Source: Gracilibacillus alcaliphilus
Lineage (GTDB): Bacteria; Bacillota; Bacilli; Bacillales; Amphibacillaceae
NCBI RefSeq assembly: GCF_016909015.1
Contig: NZ_JAFBFA010000018.1
Location: 31,395 to 95,394 of the forward strand
Direction: 5' to 3'
DNA length: 64,000 nt
Part shown: in pieces, positions 34,753-44,186 of the stretch
How the letters are laid out: each line of letters starts with the position of its first letter
Numbering within the stretch: the first letter of the stretch is position 1
Notes under the pieces: generated by a model
The model's input: only the letters and a program-made list of their open reading frames with translations
Databases searched by the model: none
What the model was told of the DNA's origin: nothing
Translations under genes and position numbers: made by a program

Positions 34753-36186
34753 TTGAGTAAATATACGGCTCCATCAAAAGAGTTATTGGAAAAAGTCGGT
34801 GGAAGTGACAACATCTCTGTCGTTACGCATTGTGCTACCAGAATGCGATTTGTCTTAAATGACCCGGAAAAAGCAGATGTAAAAGCCATTGAAGATATCG
34901 ATATTGTAAAAGGAACCTTCACACAGGCTGGACAATTCCAGGTTATTGTCGGAAATGAAGTCGCTTCCTTTTATAATGAATTTACGCGTATTGCTGGTGT
35001 CGGCGACACTTCTAAGGAAGATGCCAAAGAAGCAGCTAAACAAAATATGAATTTTATACAGAGGTTAATGGCACACTTAGCAGATATCTTTACGCCGATT
35101 ATCCCGGCGCTTGTTGTCGGAGGTCTGATTTTAGGTTTCCGAAATGTAATTGGTGAAATTGAAATGCTGGAAAATGGAACTATGACATTAGCTGCATCCT
35201 CTCAATTTTGGGCAGGATTATACGATTTTCTCTGGTTAATTGCTGAAGCTATCTTTCATTTCCTCCCTGTTGCTATTACCTGGTCTATTTCCAGAAAGAT
35301 GGGAACAACACAAGTACTCGGAATTATTTTAGGTCTTACCCTTGTTTCACCACAGCTTTTAAATGCTTATGGCGTTGCAGAAGCAACAGAAATACCTGTC
35401 TGGGACTTTGGATTTTTCCAAATTGAGATGATTGGCTATCAAGCGCAGGTTATCCCGGCAATTTTAGCAGGTTTCGTATTAGCTTATTTAGAAATATGGC
35501 TCCGTAAAATTATTCCACAAGTGGTATCGATGATCTTTGTACCTTTCTTTGCATTACTTCCGGCAGTTATAGTGGCTCATGTTATCCTCGGGCCAATCGG
35601 CTGGACAATTGGTTCATGGATTTCAACAGTTGTATATGATGGACTGACTTCCGCCTTTGGCTGGCTGTTTGCAGCTGTCTTTGGATTTGCCTATGCACCA
35701 CTCGTTATTACAGGCCTGCATCATATGACAAATGCCATTGACTTACAATTAATGAGCGAATTTAACGGTACAAATCTCTGGCCAATGATTGCTTTATCTA
35801 ATATTGCACAGGGATCTGCCGTTGTAGCAATGATTTATCTTAATCGGAAAGATAAGAAGGAGCAGCAGGTATCTATCCCAGCAGCTATCTCCTGTTATTT
35901 AGGAGTTACAGAACCGGCACTATTCGGGATTAATTTACGCTACTTGTTCCCATTTATCGCCGGTATGACAGGCTCTGCTATTGCAGCAGTTATATCTGTC
36001 GGATCTGGTGTTATGGCTAACTCAATCGGTGTCGGCGGTATACCTGGAATTTTATCTATTCAATTACCACATATGCTGATGTTTACTGTAGCAATGGCTA
36101 CAGCTATGGTAATCCCATTTATCTTAACGATTGTTCTATCCAAAACAAAAATGGGTGTAGATGCATATAAGCGCTTAGGTAAATAA
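34753..36186 (+). CDS. treP: PTS trehalose-specific EIIBC component
   Basis: 477 residues. EIIB domain at about 1-80 with phospho-cysteine Cys27 in VTHCATRMRF; EIIC membrane domain at about 105-475 with AIFHFLPVAITWS, GLHHMTNAIDLQ and VTEPALFGINLRY, the substrate-site motif. It imports trehalose as trehalose-6-phosphate. No EIIA domain is attached, so a glucose-type EIIA must be supplied elsewhere, as in B. subtilis. Start codon is TTG, with GGAGG 8 nt upstream. First gene of treP-treA-treR, under the TreR/CcpA promoter just upstream. Confidence 0.95.
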   Translation: MSKYTAPSKELLEKVGGSDNISVVTHCATRMRFVLNDPEKADVKAIEDIDIVKGTFTQAGQFQVIVGNEVASFYNEFTRIAGVGDTSKEDAKEAAKQNMNFIQRLMAHLADIFTPIIPALVVGGLILGFRNVIGEIEMLENGTMTLAASSQFWAGLYDFLWLIAEAIFHFLPVAITWSISRKMGTTQVLGIILGLTLVSPQLLNAYGVAEATEIPVWDFGFFQIEMIGYQAQVIPAILAGFVLAYLEIWLRKIIPQVVSMIFVPFFALLPAVIVAHVILGPIGWTIGSWISTVVYDGLTSAFGWLFAAVFGFAYAPLVITGLHHMTNAIDLQLMSEFNGTNLWPMIALSNIAQGSAVVAMIYLNRKDKKEQQVSIPAAISCYLGVTEPALFGINLRYLFPFIAGMTGSAIAAVISVGSGVMANSIGVGGIPGILSIQLPHMLMFTVAMATAMVIPFILTIVLSKTKMGVDAYKRLGK

Positions 36187-36286
36187 AGAAAACTCGACAA
36201 GCCTGGCCTGAAAGGCGCAGGATTGCCCTAGTTGCACTTATACTTTTGTCCTTAAAATCTTTATACTTTCTTAAAGTGTAAAAATA

Positions 36287-36307
36287 AGGAGGGAGCCTAT
36301 CCCTCCT
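36287..36307. promoter_or_regulatory. intercistronic hairpin between treP and treA
   Basis: AGGAGGGA-GCCTA-TCCCTCCT is a perfect 8-bp GC-rich stem without T-tail in the 177-base gap between the two genes. It may protect the treP message or attenuate treA; it includes an SD-like AGGAGG that would be masked. Confidence 0.5.
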
Positions 36308-36363
36308 CTAATTCATATAGAGTCAAAAGTATTTGAAATGCAGCTGTATTTAGGAGGTTGATT

Positions 36364-38049
36364 ATGCAAGAAAAATGGTGGCAAAAATCCGTCGTTTATC
36401 AAATTTATCCGAAAAGCTTTAACGATACGACTGGTAACGGAATGGGAGATATTAACGGAATCACGGAAAAATTGGAATATATCAAAGAGCTGGGGGTCGA
36501 CGTGGTTTGGCTTACCCCTATTTATGTTTCCCCTCAAAATGATAATGGATATGATATTGCAGATTATTATAAAATCCAGCCGGACTATGGAACTATGGAA
36601 GATTTCGAAAAAATGCTGGAAAAAGCACACCATATCGGTCTAAAAATTATTATGGATATTGTTGTTAACCATACCTCGACTGAACATAAATGGTTTCAGG
36701 AAGCTAAAAAATCGAAGGATAATCCGTACCGAAAATACTATATCTGGAAGGATGGCAATCCTGATGAATTGCCAACAAACTGGGAATCTAAATTTGGAGG
36801 CAACGCCTGGGAATATGATGAAACCACTGGTTCTTACTATTTGCATCTCTTTGATGTTACCCAGGCTGATCTGAACTGGGAAAATGAAAAAGTTCGTGAG
36901 GATGTCTATCAAATGATGAATTTTTGGCTGGATAAAGGGGTAGATGGCTTTCGTTTAGATGTTATCAACTTAATTTCCAAGGACCAGCATTTTCCAAATG
37001 ATGACGGCAGTGTCGCTCCGGGAGATGGACGTAAGTTCTATACAGATGGGCCACGGGTACATGAATTTCTTCACGAAATGAATCAGGAAGTATTTAAAGG
37101 TCGTGAAACGTTTACCGTTGGAGAAATGTCCTCTACTTCTATGGAGGATTGTATTAAGTATTCTAATCCTGAACGCGAAGAACTGGATATGACCTTTAAC
37201 TTTCATCATTTAAAGGTCGACTATCCAAACGGTGAAAAATGGACAAAAGCACCATTCGATTTTCTTTATCTCAAACAGCTGATGTCTGATTGGCAGACAG
37301 GGATGCAGGAAGGCGGAGGTTGGAACGCGTTATTCTGGTGTAATCATGATCAGCCGCGAATTGTATCCCGATTTGGAGATGACACAATCTATCACAAGGA
37401 ATCGGCAAAAATGCTGGCAACAACGATTCATATGATGCAGGGTACTCCTTATATTTATCAGGGAGAAGAAATTGGAATGACCAATGCCGGCTTTGATGAT
37501 ATTAGCCAGTACAGGGATGTAGAATCGCTGAATATGTACAAAATAAAAAAGGCAGAGGGTCTATCTGACCGGGTAATCATTGAAATTCTTCAGGAAAAAT
37601 CCCGGGATAATGCTCGTACACCAATGCAATGGAATAATACAGCCAATGCCGGGTTTACGGACGGAAATCCTTGGATCGGGCTTCCTGATAATTATCAGAA
37701 AATCAATGCAGAAGCAGCAATTGCTGATAAAACATCTATTTATTACCATTATCAAAGACTAATTCAGCTACGAAAAGAGTATCAAGTCATTACAGACGGA
37801 AAATATCAGCTGATTTTGCCCAATGACTTTGCAATTTTTGCGTATATAAGAGAAAATAAAGATACAAAACTATTAGTAGTAAACAATTTTTATGCAAAAG
37901 AATCAGAGCTGAATTTACCTGAAGCGATCCGCAGTGATTGTAAGGATAGCAAGATTTTGTTATCTAATTACGAAGGTTCTCCATCTTTAGCTTCAGATAC
38001 GATTTCACTGCGGCCATATGAGTCTATTGTTTATTATCTAAAGAAGTAA
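36364..38049 (+). CDS. treA: trehalose-6-phosphate hydrolase (GH13)
   Basis: 561 residues from ATG 36364 (AGGAGG at 7 nt; the TTG at 36358 lies in the leader). GH13 (alpha/beta)8 barrel: QIYPKSFNDTTGNGMGDING at the start, DVVWLTP, GFRLDVINLISK with the nucleophile Asp, TVGEMSS with the acid/base Glu, and NHDQPR. The DVINLISK motif is the one found in phosphotrehalases and oligo-1,6-glucosidases; tre context decides. Splits trehalose-6-P to glucose and glucose-6-P in the cytoplasm. Confidence 0.95.
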   Translation: MQEKWWQKSVVYQIYPKSFNDTTGNGMGDINGITEKLEYIKELGVDVVWLTPIYVSPQNDNGYDIADYYKIQPDYGTMEDFEKMLEKAHHIGLKIIMDIVVNHTSTEHKWFQEAKKSKDNPYRKYYIWKDGNPDELPTNWESKFGGNAWEYDETTGSYYLHLFDVTQADLNWENEKVREDVYQMMNFWLDKGVDGFRLDVINLISKDQHFPNDDGSVAPGDGRKFYTDGPRVHEFLHEMNQEVFKGRETFTVGEMSSTSMEDCIKYSNPEREELDMTFNFHHLKVDYPNGEKWTKAPFDFLYLKQLMSDWQTGMQEGGGWNALFWCNHDQPRIVSRFGDDTIYHKESAKMLATTIHMMQGTPYIYQGEEIGMTNAGFDDISQYRDVESLNMYKIKKAEGLSDRVIIEILQEKSRDNARTPMQWNNTANAGFTDGNPWIGLPDNYQKINAEAAIADKTSIYYHYQRLIQLRKEYQVITDGKYQLILPNDFAIFAYIRENKDTKLLVVNNFYAKESELNLPEAIRSDCKDSKILLSNYEGSPSLASDTISLRPYESIVYYLKK

Positions 38050-38064
38050 ATGGAGTTAGTTGCG

Positions 38065-38778
38065 ATGCGAAATAAGTATTTAATTATTTATCAGGAAATG
38101 GTCAAAAAAATAGAAAAAGAAACGTTTAAAGAAAACGAATTTCTTCCGTCGGAAAATGAATTAGCTGAGCAGTATCAGACATCACGAGAAACGATTCGAA
38201 AAGCTTTAAATCTGCTTGCCCAAAACGGATACATTCAAAAAATCCGCGGCAAAGGGTCCACGGTGATTGAACGGAATAAATTCGATTTTCCAGTATCCGG
38301 CCTGGTCAGCTTTAAAGAACTGGCTGATAAAATGGGAGAAAAGCCGATTACAACGGTTCATCAATGTACAAAAGTCAGCGCAAATGATTTTATCCAAAAG
38401 CAATTAAAGCTTGCAGATAATCAGGAGGTTTGGGAAATTATCCGGACCCGTTCCTTCTCTGGGCAGCGCGTCATTTTGGACAAGGATTATTTAATAACAA
38501 CAACTGTTCCACACATCTCTAAGGATATTGCAGAAGCTTCTATTTACGACTATCTTGAAAATCAATTAGGTCTTATCATCAGCTTTGCAAAAAAAGAAAT
38601 TATTGTTGAAGAACCAACAGCAGAAGATCACAAGCTGCTGGATCTGGAAGGCTTTTATAATGTGGTTGTTATTAAAAACTACGTTTATTTAGATGATGCG
38701 ACATTATTTCAATATACCGAATCCAGACATCGTCCAGATAAGTTCAGATTTGTGGATTTTGCCAGAAGAGAACATTAG
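38065..38778 (+). CDS. treR: trehalose operon repressor, GntR family
   Basis: 237 residues from ATG 38065 (MRNKYLIIYQEM), with GGAG 9 nt upstream; an ATG at 38050 directly after the treA stop has no SD. GntR winged HTH (about 1-70: LPSENELAEQYQTSRETIRK, GKGSTVIER) and UTRA domain (about 85-235: VWEIIRTRSFSGQRVILDKD, YTESRHRPDKFRF). By family, trehalose-6-P releases it from the TTGTATATACAA boxes upstream of treP. Confidence 0.95.
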   Translation: MRNKYLIIYQEMVKKIEKETFKENEFLPSENELAEQYQTSRETIRKALNLLAQNGYIQKIRGKGSTVIERNKFDFPVSGLVSFKELADKMGEKPITTVHQCTKVSANDFIQKQLKLADNQEVWEIIRTRSFSGQRVILDKDYLITTTVPHISKDIAEASIYDYLENQLGLIISFAKKEIIVEEPTAEDHKLLDLEGFYNVVVIKNYVYLDDATLFQYTESRHRPDKFRFVDFARREH

Positions 38779-38823
38779 AAAAAGGTTGATTTAAGTGTTT
38801 AACTGCTTAAATCAACCTTTTTA
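38779..38823 (+). terminator. terminator of the tre operon
   Basis: AAAAAGGTTGATTTAAG pairs with CTTAAATCAACCTTTTT around a 10-base loop, starting at the treR stop codon. Flanking A and T runs make it effective in both directions. Confidence 0.85.
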
Positions 38824-39231
38824 TTTATGTACTAAGTTAATACAATCTCTTCCCTCGAAATATGCTGCAGTAAATTACTGAAATAAATATCTATTTATTG
38901 AATTGGCTAATACAAGAAATTACTTGTGTTAGCCACTATTTCCCAATCAGGACATTACTTATTATTAATTACTTCTTTTCCACTGAAAAACAGTTCTCTT
39001 CTACTATGGGGCCGTTTTTCCTAAAAAAGATTATAAAACTTCTTACTTCTCGTTTTCTTCTATCTTCAGAAGCGATATATTCTACTGAAGCTCCTCCTTT
39101 TCACTTGCCGCATTGTCTGTTTCCTCTGTTTCCTGCTGATCTACTCCTGATGCAGCTATACAGTATCCTCTATGTCATCTTCGTCAGAGTCATTACTGCA
39201 ATCCCAAAAGATGCAAATAAGAAATGCAGGG
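38824..39231. other. gap with hairpin and possible decayed lipoprotein sequence
   Basis: No intact gene. TGGCTAATACAAG (38904-38916) pairs with CTTGTGTTAGCCA (38923-38935). On the minus strand around 39060-39200 short stretches in different frames read NDSDEDDIEDT and VDQQETEETDNAASEKEE, compositions usual in the linker after a lipobox; this may be a ruined binding-protein gene. The 113-codon plus-strand frame here is not convincing. Confidence 0.3.
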
Positions 39232-39279
39232 GTGTTTAGAGAAGGATATCTGCTTCATCATTATACCCTTCCTAAACAC
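39232..39279 (-). terminator. duplicated terminator hairpin (copy B)
   Basis: GTGTTTAGAGAAGG pairs with CCTTCCTAAACAC, as in the terminator after the GH32-like gene at 57554. Here it follows gene fragment copy B on the minus strand. The T-tail of the original is not conserved on this copy. Confidence 0.6.
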
Positions 39280-39288
39280 TATATTTGA

Positions 39289-39427
39289 CTACTCTGTCAT
39301 TAAACGTATCGAACGAAATACTGCTGCACCATCTGAAACAAAAAATCCAAATTTTCTCCCTTTATAGTTAAATAAGCGCGTGCTAAAAGCCGTTTCCCCA
39401 TTGATATACATAAAACCATTACGGATT
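39289..39427 (-). pseudogene. 3'-terminal fragment of a GH32-like gene (copy B)
   Basis: About 140 bases nearly identical to the last 46 codons of the gene at 57611-59038; translation gives MYINGETAFSTRLFNYKGR, then KFGFFVSDGAAVFRS and IRLMTE, ending in TAG. An extra base near 39412 breaks the frame upstream and homology stops near 39427. Non-functional. Confidence 0.8.
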
Positions 39428-39615
39428 CCAAGCAAATCAGCTGTCTCTTTATATTATTGCAGCTGCTTAAAATACAATGCAATGCTGCTATAGGTATGTC
39501 CTTGACTTTATAAAAGATGAACCTATAATGAACTTAACAGGTAATATAACTTATTCTTTTTCTTTCGAAATTATAATTTGCTAATGTATATAGTATAAAT
39601 AAGGGGTAGTTATAC

Positions 39616-40509
39616 ATGGAAAGAAATATCAGAAAAAAAGATGGTTTTATTTCAGAAAAATTACTTGTTTTGCCTGACTATGTTCAAGAGAAACTAGTTC
39701 ATCATGAATTACTACAAGATTTATTTGTGACTGACATAGGCTTTTTCCCAAACGCTAAATACCATTTTCGCGAAAGACCAGCAGGTGCAAAATCACATAT
39801 TTTTATTTACTGCTCTAACGGCGAAGGTTGGATCGAATTAAACCGGAAACCAAAACGGGTGATTAAGAAAAATACTTTAGTAGTAATACCAGCTGATACC
39901 CCTCATAGTTATGGTACTGAGGATAATAATCCTTGGAGTATTTATTGGTTTCATTTAAGTGGAGAGCATGTTCCATCATTTATTAAGACATTTGATTTAA
40001 ATGGCGAGCCATTGCAGTTTCCTAACCACTTCTTTACTAAATTCACAGAACTATTTGACCAATGCTATAACATGTTAAATGATAAACCATATTCACAAAT
40101 CTACCATATACAAGTTTCGCAAACTATGCGTTTTCTTTTGAGTACAATTGGAATTACCAGTTTACAATCAAAACGAGAAGAAAAAAGAGAGCATTATCTA
40201 GATAATGCTGTACAGTATATGACAGATCGGCTTCATACCACGATTAAGCTATCGGATTTGGCTAAATCTCTAGGCTTGTCAAAGCAACATGTTATTTATA
40301 TTTTCAAACAGGAAACCGGGTTTCCTCCTATCGATTATTTTATTAGACTGAAGATGAAACGTGCGTGCCAAATGTTAGACTTAACAGATATGAGTATAAA
40401 GGAGATTTGTAATTCTCTTGGTGTAACAGATCCCTATTATTTTTCAAGATTATTTAAAAAAGTAATGGGCTCCTCACCAACTGAATATCGAAAGAAGCAA
40501 AAGGGGTAA
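39616..40509 (+). CDS. AraC-family transcriptional regulator with cupin sensor
   Basis: 297 residues. Cupin sensor at about 40-130 (SHIFIYCSNGEGWIELNRK, VVIPADTPHSYGTED) and the AraC HTH pair at about 195-295 (LSDLAKSLGLSKQHVIYIFK, IKEICNSLGVTDPYYFSRLFKK, SSPTEYR). RBS AAGGGG. Convergent with the cellulase-like gene. One of two AraC genes that may act on the shared 23-bp motif at 42151, 50766 and 56716 (inference). Confidence 0.92.
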   Translation: MERNIRKKDGFISEKLLVLPDYVQEKLVHHELLQDLFVTDIGFFPNAKYHFRERPAGAKSHIFIYCSNGEGWIELNRKPKRVIKKNTLVVIPADTPHSYGTEDNNPWSIYWFHLSGEHVPSFIKTFDLNGEPLQFPNHFFTKFTELFDQCYNMLNDKPYSQIYHIQVSQTMRFLLSTIGITSLQSKREEKREHYLDNAVQYMTDRLHTTIKLSDLAKSLGLSKQHVIYIFKQETGFPPIDYFIRLKMKRACQMLDLTDMSIKEICNSLGVTDPYYFSRLFKKVMGSSPTEYRKKQKG

Positions 40510-40609
40510 ACAGAATATATCTAGTTCAACAAGCTGCTTTATCTTTCGAATACCCCATACCTTATTGGACACCGGAAATAAAAGGATTTACAGCTGTAAA
40601 TTTTTATCT

Positions 40610-41926
40610 CTACTTATCTAGTTTATTCGAATCTAAAATTTTTCGATTCATTTTTTGCTGCCATTCAATATCATTCCAAAAATGGTGATGAGGAGCACAA
40701 ATAGAACTTAGAACCATCCCCCAGGCTCCTTTATCCAAGGCTTTTTCAATTGCAAATTTTGCTATATCCTTCCCGACAGGACCTTCTTCAAATGTCGTTT
40801 CAGCCGGAGTATATCCTACGTACCCCTCTCCAATAACCATAGGTAGATTACGTTTTTGAGCCCATTCACTGTACATATCAAATTTATGACTAATAGCAAG
40901 TCGCATCGCTTCTCGATGATCGCTATAATGTTCATAAAGCCAAAGATCCCACTTGACAGGATCACACCAATCAAACATATAAAAATTACTTGTTTTAACT
41001 GGGAAAACTTTAAATCTCCATCCACCTTTTTCATCTAAACTATATTTCTCAAAAGGAGGTGCATCTTCTCTAAGCATAGATCTTGCAGTTTGATTTGGAA
41101 AAGGCTCTTGAAAGACTTCATCATATAAAGCTTTTAAAACCCCATCATTGTATAAATGGAAATGTGCGACATCCATATTCTCAGCAATATAATTCCAGTA
41201 ACTTACTTTCGGACGTGCTAACGAATAACCAATTGTAAATAGTATATCCGGGTGTAACTCTTTAAACTGTGTAATAGCGTTTTCAAAAAATGATCGCATA
41301 CCTTTATAGGTTTGTTCATTAATTTGATTGGTCAATTCTTGGTCACCAAAGTTTTCATTTCTCAATACTTCTGTCAATTTTCCATACTCTACTTCGTTGT
41401 GCAGTTCAGCATAAGCAATGCGATCTGCCAATCCTTTATGCTTAAGATGAGTTACTAACTGTATCATAGAATTTGCGAGAGCATGAAAGCGTTCCTCTGG
41501 TTGAATACTCATTAGTTCCTTATATATTTCATTTGTTTCGAGAAATGCAGGACTTTGCTGATATTCCCAAGAAGAAAGGATAACAAAACAATTATGTTTT
41601 TGAGCCATCTTAAAGAGGTTTTCAAGATGTTCAAGTGCATTTAATTCAGCACCTCCTTGACAATTAAACCAACGAGTTCTGTGCCCAAGTCCTTCTCCCA
41701 AATTAGAAAATTTCAATTTTCCATCTCTTAATTTGCTGTTCTTAAATATGAACATTGGCATTGCACAAATCCTAATGGTGTTATAGCCACGTTCTACGGC
41801 TTCAGCAAATGCCCGATCTAAATCATCAAAGGGCTCCCCAGGCATAGTCATGGTATACCAGCAAAAATCCCATAAAGTAATTGTTAATTTATCTGGTAGA
41901 TGGGATGGAACATTTTGATTATACAT
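40610..41926 (-). CDS. cellulase-like (GH5/clan GH-A) glycoside hydrolase
   Basis: 438 residues, no signal peptide. TIM-barrel clan-A features: WDFCWYTM near the N-terminus, AYAELHNEVEYG with acid/base Glu178 preceded by Asn, and LPMVIGEGYVGY with the probable nucleophile Glu367. Overall it resembles the sugar-binding cellulase-like family. Cytoplasmic, so it should act on imported oligosaccharides. RBS GGAGG. Its upstream region carries the 23-bp motif (42151-42173) separated from the gene by repeat copy 2. Confidence 0.82.
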   Translation of the reverse strand: MYNQNVPSHLPDKLTITLWDFCWYTMTMPGEPFDDLDRAFAEAVERGYNTIRICAMPMFIFKNSKLRDGKLKFSNLGEGLGHRTRWFNCQGGAELNALEHLENLFKMAQKHNCFVILSSWEYQQSPAFLETNEIYKELMSIQPEERFHALANSMIQLVTHLKHKGLADRIAYAELHNEVEYGKLTEVLRNENFGDQELTNQINEQTYKGMRSFFENAITQFKELHPDILFTIGYSLARPKVSYWNYIAENMDVAHFHLYNDGVLKALYDEVFQEPFPNQTARSMLREDAPPFEKYSLDEKGGWRFKVFPVKTSNFYMFDWCDPVKWDLWLYEHYSDHREAMRLAISHKFDMYSEWAQKRNLPMVIGEGYVGYTPAETTFEEGPVGKDIAKFAIEKALDKGAWGMVLSSICAPHHHFWNDIEWQQKMNRKILDSNKLDK

Positions 41927-41949
41927 TGGTTATCCTCCATTTATAAAAA

Positions 41950-42101
41950 TTTATCGCAGTGTAACTGACTGTAAGATTCCACTTCAAGAAATAAGGGAAT
42001 ACATCATTCTAAGTGGGGATCCAACAGCCAGTAACGGCCCGATTGGTTCAACTAACGTTCACTGAGGATGAAAAACCCCCACTGAACGAAGTTTCACTTT
42101 A
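41950..42101 (-). repeat. 155-bp dispersed repeat, copy 2
   Basis: Inverse copy of 11170-11326. It ends 24 bases before the ATG of the cellulase-like gene and begins 50 bases from the shared 23-bp motif, so it lies within the 5' region of that gene. The central hairpin is GGGGG/CCTC here, less perfect than in copy 1. Confidence 0.7.
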
Positions 42102-42150
42102 TGTATCCAAGCATAACAAGAGGGATACTATATAAACAATTCAGCATATT

Positions 42151-42173
42151 CTCTTTATAATGGACAATATTCT
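42151..42173 (-). promoter_or_regulatory. shared 23-bp regulatory motif, site 1
   Basis: The + strand reads CTCTTTATAATGG then ACAATATTCT, identical at 20 of 23 positions to site 3 (56716). It lies upstream of the minus-strand cellulase-like gene. Reading minus, it gives GAATATTGTCC followed by ATTATAAAG, in which TATAAA could also be a -10 box. Confidence 0.6.
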
Positions 42174-42374
42174 TATGTTATAAGTAATAATAATATCCTC
42201 TTTTTAAATACTCAGAAAAGCAATACAATGGAGTCATTCATTAAAATCAAGACAACAAAAATACTGCATTAATGGTTAGGGTTAGCCTTCTCATCATTAA
42301 ATAAGTTATATTTACACTCTCAAATTTCTATCCGTAATAATAACAACACTTACACTTCTTGAAATCTCATTGAA

Positions 42375-43190
42375 TTAGAATTTTTCTTTGGACTGGACAT
42401 TTCGGCTGAATTCGCTTGGAGTTAATCCCATATATTTACGAAACTGTCGAGTGAAGTGATTATAATTTTGAAACCCCACATCATAGGCTGCTTCATTTGC
42501 GTTCCTATTCGCATGAGCAAGAAGCAGAGCAGCTTGTTTAATTCGAATACGGTTAAGTGCGGTTATGATAGATTCACCAGTACTTTCTTTAAAAAGGTGA
42601 GCCAGTCTTGAAGTGGAAAGTCCAACACTGTGGGCTAGCTCCTCAACTCGCACTGTCTCTTTCATTCTCTGGGCAAGTAGATAAAGGGTTTCTTCTATTC
42701 TTGGATCCATTTGACAATATTGTTGCTTAGCTATTATTAATAAAATTTCCTGTAGCGCATTCAAACAAAGCTCCTGCCAATAATCTCCTCGTTCCCTGAA
42801 GTCAGCAAGAATTCGGAGAAAAGAATGGTAGATACGCTTCTTTGTCACTTGGTGTTCAATTTGTCGTATAGTCAAAGCCTCAGAAGGGAGTAAACTCGCC
42901 TCCATAGGCCTGGGGGTAAAGTGAGTCCAAATAAAATTCCATTTGCAGCCTTTACTCGTACCATAACGATGAGGGATTCCAGGCCTCAATAGTGTTATGT
43001 TACCAGCCTTTACACTCTGTTTGCAGTCTTCTGTTTCAAAATAACCCTCGCCATCTAACGTGTATGTAATAAGCCAGTCGTTCATGCCATCCGGGCGGAC
43101 AGCAGAATAGGTATCACTTTCGTGAAAGTGCCCAGCGATCACTATTCCGTAAGCTAACCCATCATAGTTTGAGGGACGGTCTAATTTCAT
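42375..43190 (-). CDS. AraC-family transcriptional regulator with cupin sensor
   Basis: 271 residues from ATG 43190; AAGGGTGA is 5 nt upstream, and the GTG at 43199 lies inside it. Cupin part (WLITYTLDGEGYFETED, ITLLRPGIPHRYGTSKG) and HTH pair at about 175-265 (VEELAHSVGLSTSRLAHLFK, NEAAYDVGFQNYNHFTRQFRK, LTPSEFSRN). Divergent from the PhyH gene with a 186-base gap; it probably controls that gene and perhaps the GH/ABC genes around it. Confidence 0.92.
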   Translation of the reverse strand: MKLDRPSNYDGLAYGIVIAGHFHESDTYSAVRPDGMNDWLITYTLDGEGYFETEDCKQSVKAGNITLLRPGIPHRYGTSKGCKWNFIWTHFTPRPMEASLLPSEALTIRQIEHQVTKKRIYHSFLRILADFRERGDYWQELCLNALQEILLIIAKQQYCQMDPRIEETLYLLAQRMKETVRVEELAHSVGLSTSRLAHLFKESTGESIITALNRIRIKQAALLLAHANRNANEAAYDVGFQNYNHFTRQFRKYMGLTPSEFSRNVQSKEKF

Positions 43191-43376
43191 GCTACTCACC
43201 CTTTTTAAATAGTAATGCTATTCTTCTTAGCTTAGCTTTACTAAAAATGGAATTCAAGTCTATTATTTAAAAACAGCAGAATCGTATGTATTGTTAGCAA
43301 GATTAATCATTCTCCTAATCACTATTCTAACTATATAATGAAAATGTATAAATAGTACGATCGAGGAGGAGATAAA

Positions 43377-44186
43377 ATGACGTATAAGCAGCGAATACTA
43401 ACCGATGAGCAAAAGAAAAAATTTGAAACAGAAGGTTATTTAATAGTCAAGGGATTATTTACAGAAAAGCAACTGACGGACATTGATAAAACTTTTGATG
43501 ATATTAGCAATCAGGTGATTCCAGGGCACTTTGAACCGGATTTTCAGAAAAAAATTACCGATCCACTTAAACGATATCCCAGAGTCATGCACCCACACCG
43601 ATTTAATGAGACAGCCAAAGCATATATGTTACATCCTCCAGTAATGGATGTATTAGCTGATTTGTATAAGGAAGAGCCATTAGCTGCCCAAAGCATGTTC
43701 TATTATAAACCACCTGGTGCACGAGGTCAGGCACTTCATCAAGATAACTTTTACTTAAAGGTTGAACCAGGCAACTGCATCGCCGCTTGGACAGCGATTG
43801 ATCCAACTGATCAAGAGAATGGAGGACTGTTAGTAGTACCTAAAACGAGTGATTATGATATCGTATGTCCTGAATTGTCTGATTCCAAGGAGTCGTTTAC
43901 TACCCACTATGTGAAACCGCCTAAAGAACATAAGGCAATTCCTGCTGTGATGGATAGAGGCGATGTGCTCTTTTTTAATGGGAATTTGATTCATGGTTCA
44001 TACAGCAACAAAACAAAAGATCGTTTCCGCCGGGCTTTTATTTGTCACTATGCTAATAGCTCAGCCACACGAATATCGTCACATTATCGACCTCTATTTC
44101 GCGCTGACGGGACTACAGTGGATCTTGAAGCAAATCCTGATGGAGGTCCTTGTGGTATTGAGTATGACGTACCATATATTCATTAA
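43377..44186 (+). CDS. phytanoyl-CoA dioxygenase (PhyH) family oxygenase
   Basis: 269 residues, full length for bacterial PhyH proteins. Fe(II) ligands: His121 and Asp123 in LHQDN and His206 in LIHGSYSN, with a 2-oxoglutarate-binding Arg in KDRFRRAFICHY. The family hydroxylates or oxidatively opens substrates using O2 and 2-oxoglutarate. RBS GAGGAGG. Its place among glycoside hydrolase genes and beside an AraC regulator suggests action on a modified sugar or compatible solute (inference); the substrate cannot be read from sequence. Confidence 0.9.
   Translation: MTYKQRILTDEQKKKFETEGYLIVKGLFTEKQLTDIDKTFDDISNQVIPGHFEPDFQKKITDPLKRYPRVMHPHRFNETAKAYMLHPPVMDVLADLYKEEPLAAQSMFYYKPPGARGQALHQDNFYLKVEPGNCIAAWTAIDPTDQENGGLLVVPKTSDYDIVCPELSDSKESFTTHYVKPPKEHKAIPAVMDRGDVLFFNGNLIHGSYSNKTKDRFRRAFICHYANSSATRISSHYRPLFRADGTTVDLEANPDGGPCGIEYDVPYIH

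Noticed and set aside
38898..39239. 113-codon plus-strand frame in the gap after tre
   Set aside because: Composition looks like the reverse of an acidic linker; fragments on the other strand resemble decayed lipoprotein sequence better.
41950..42101. T-box or other known riboswitch upstream of the cellulase-like gene
   Set aside because: No T-box TGGN-ACC bulge or known riboswitch core was seen, and the inverse copy at 11170 does not precede a gene.
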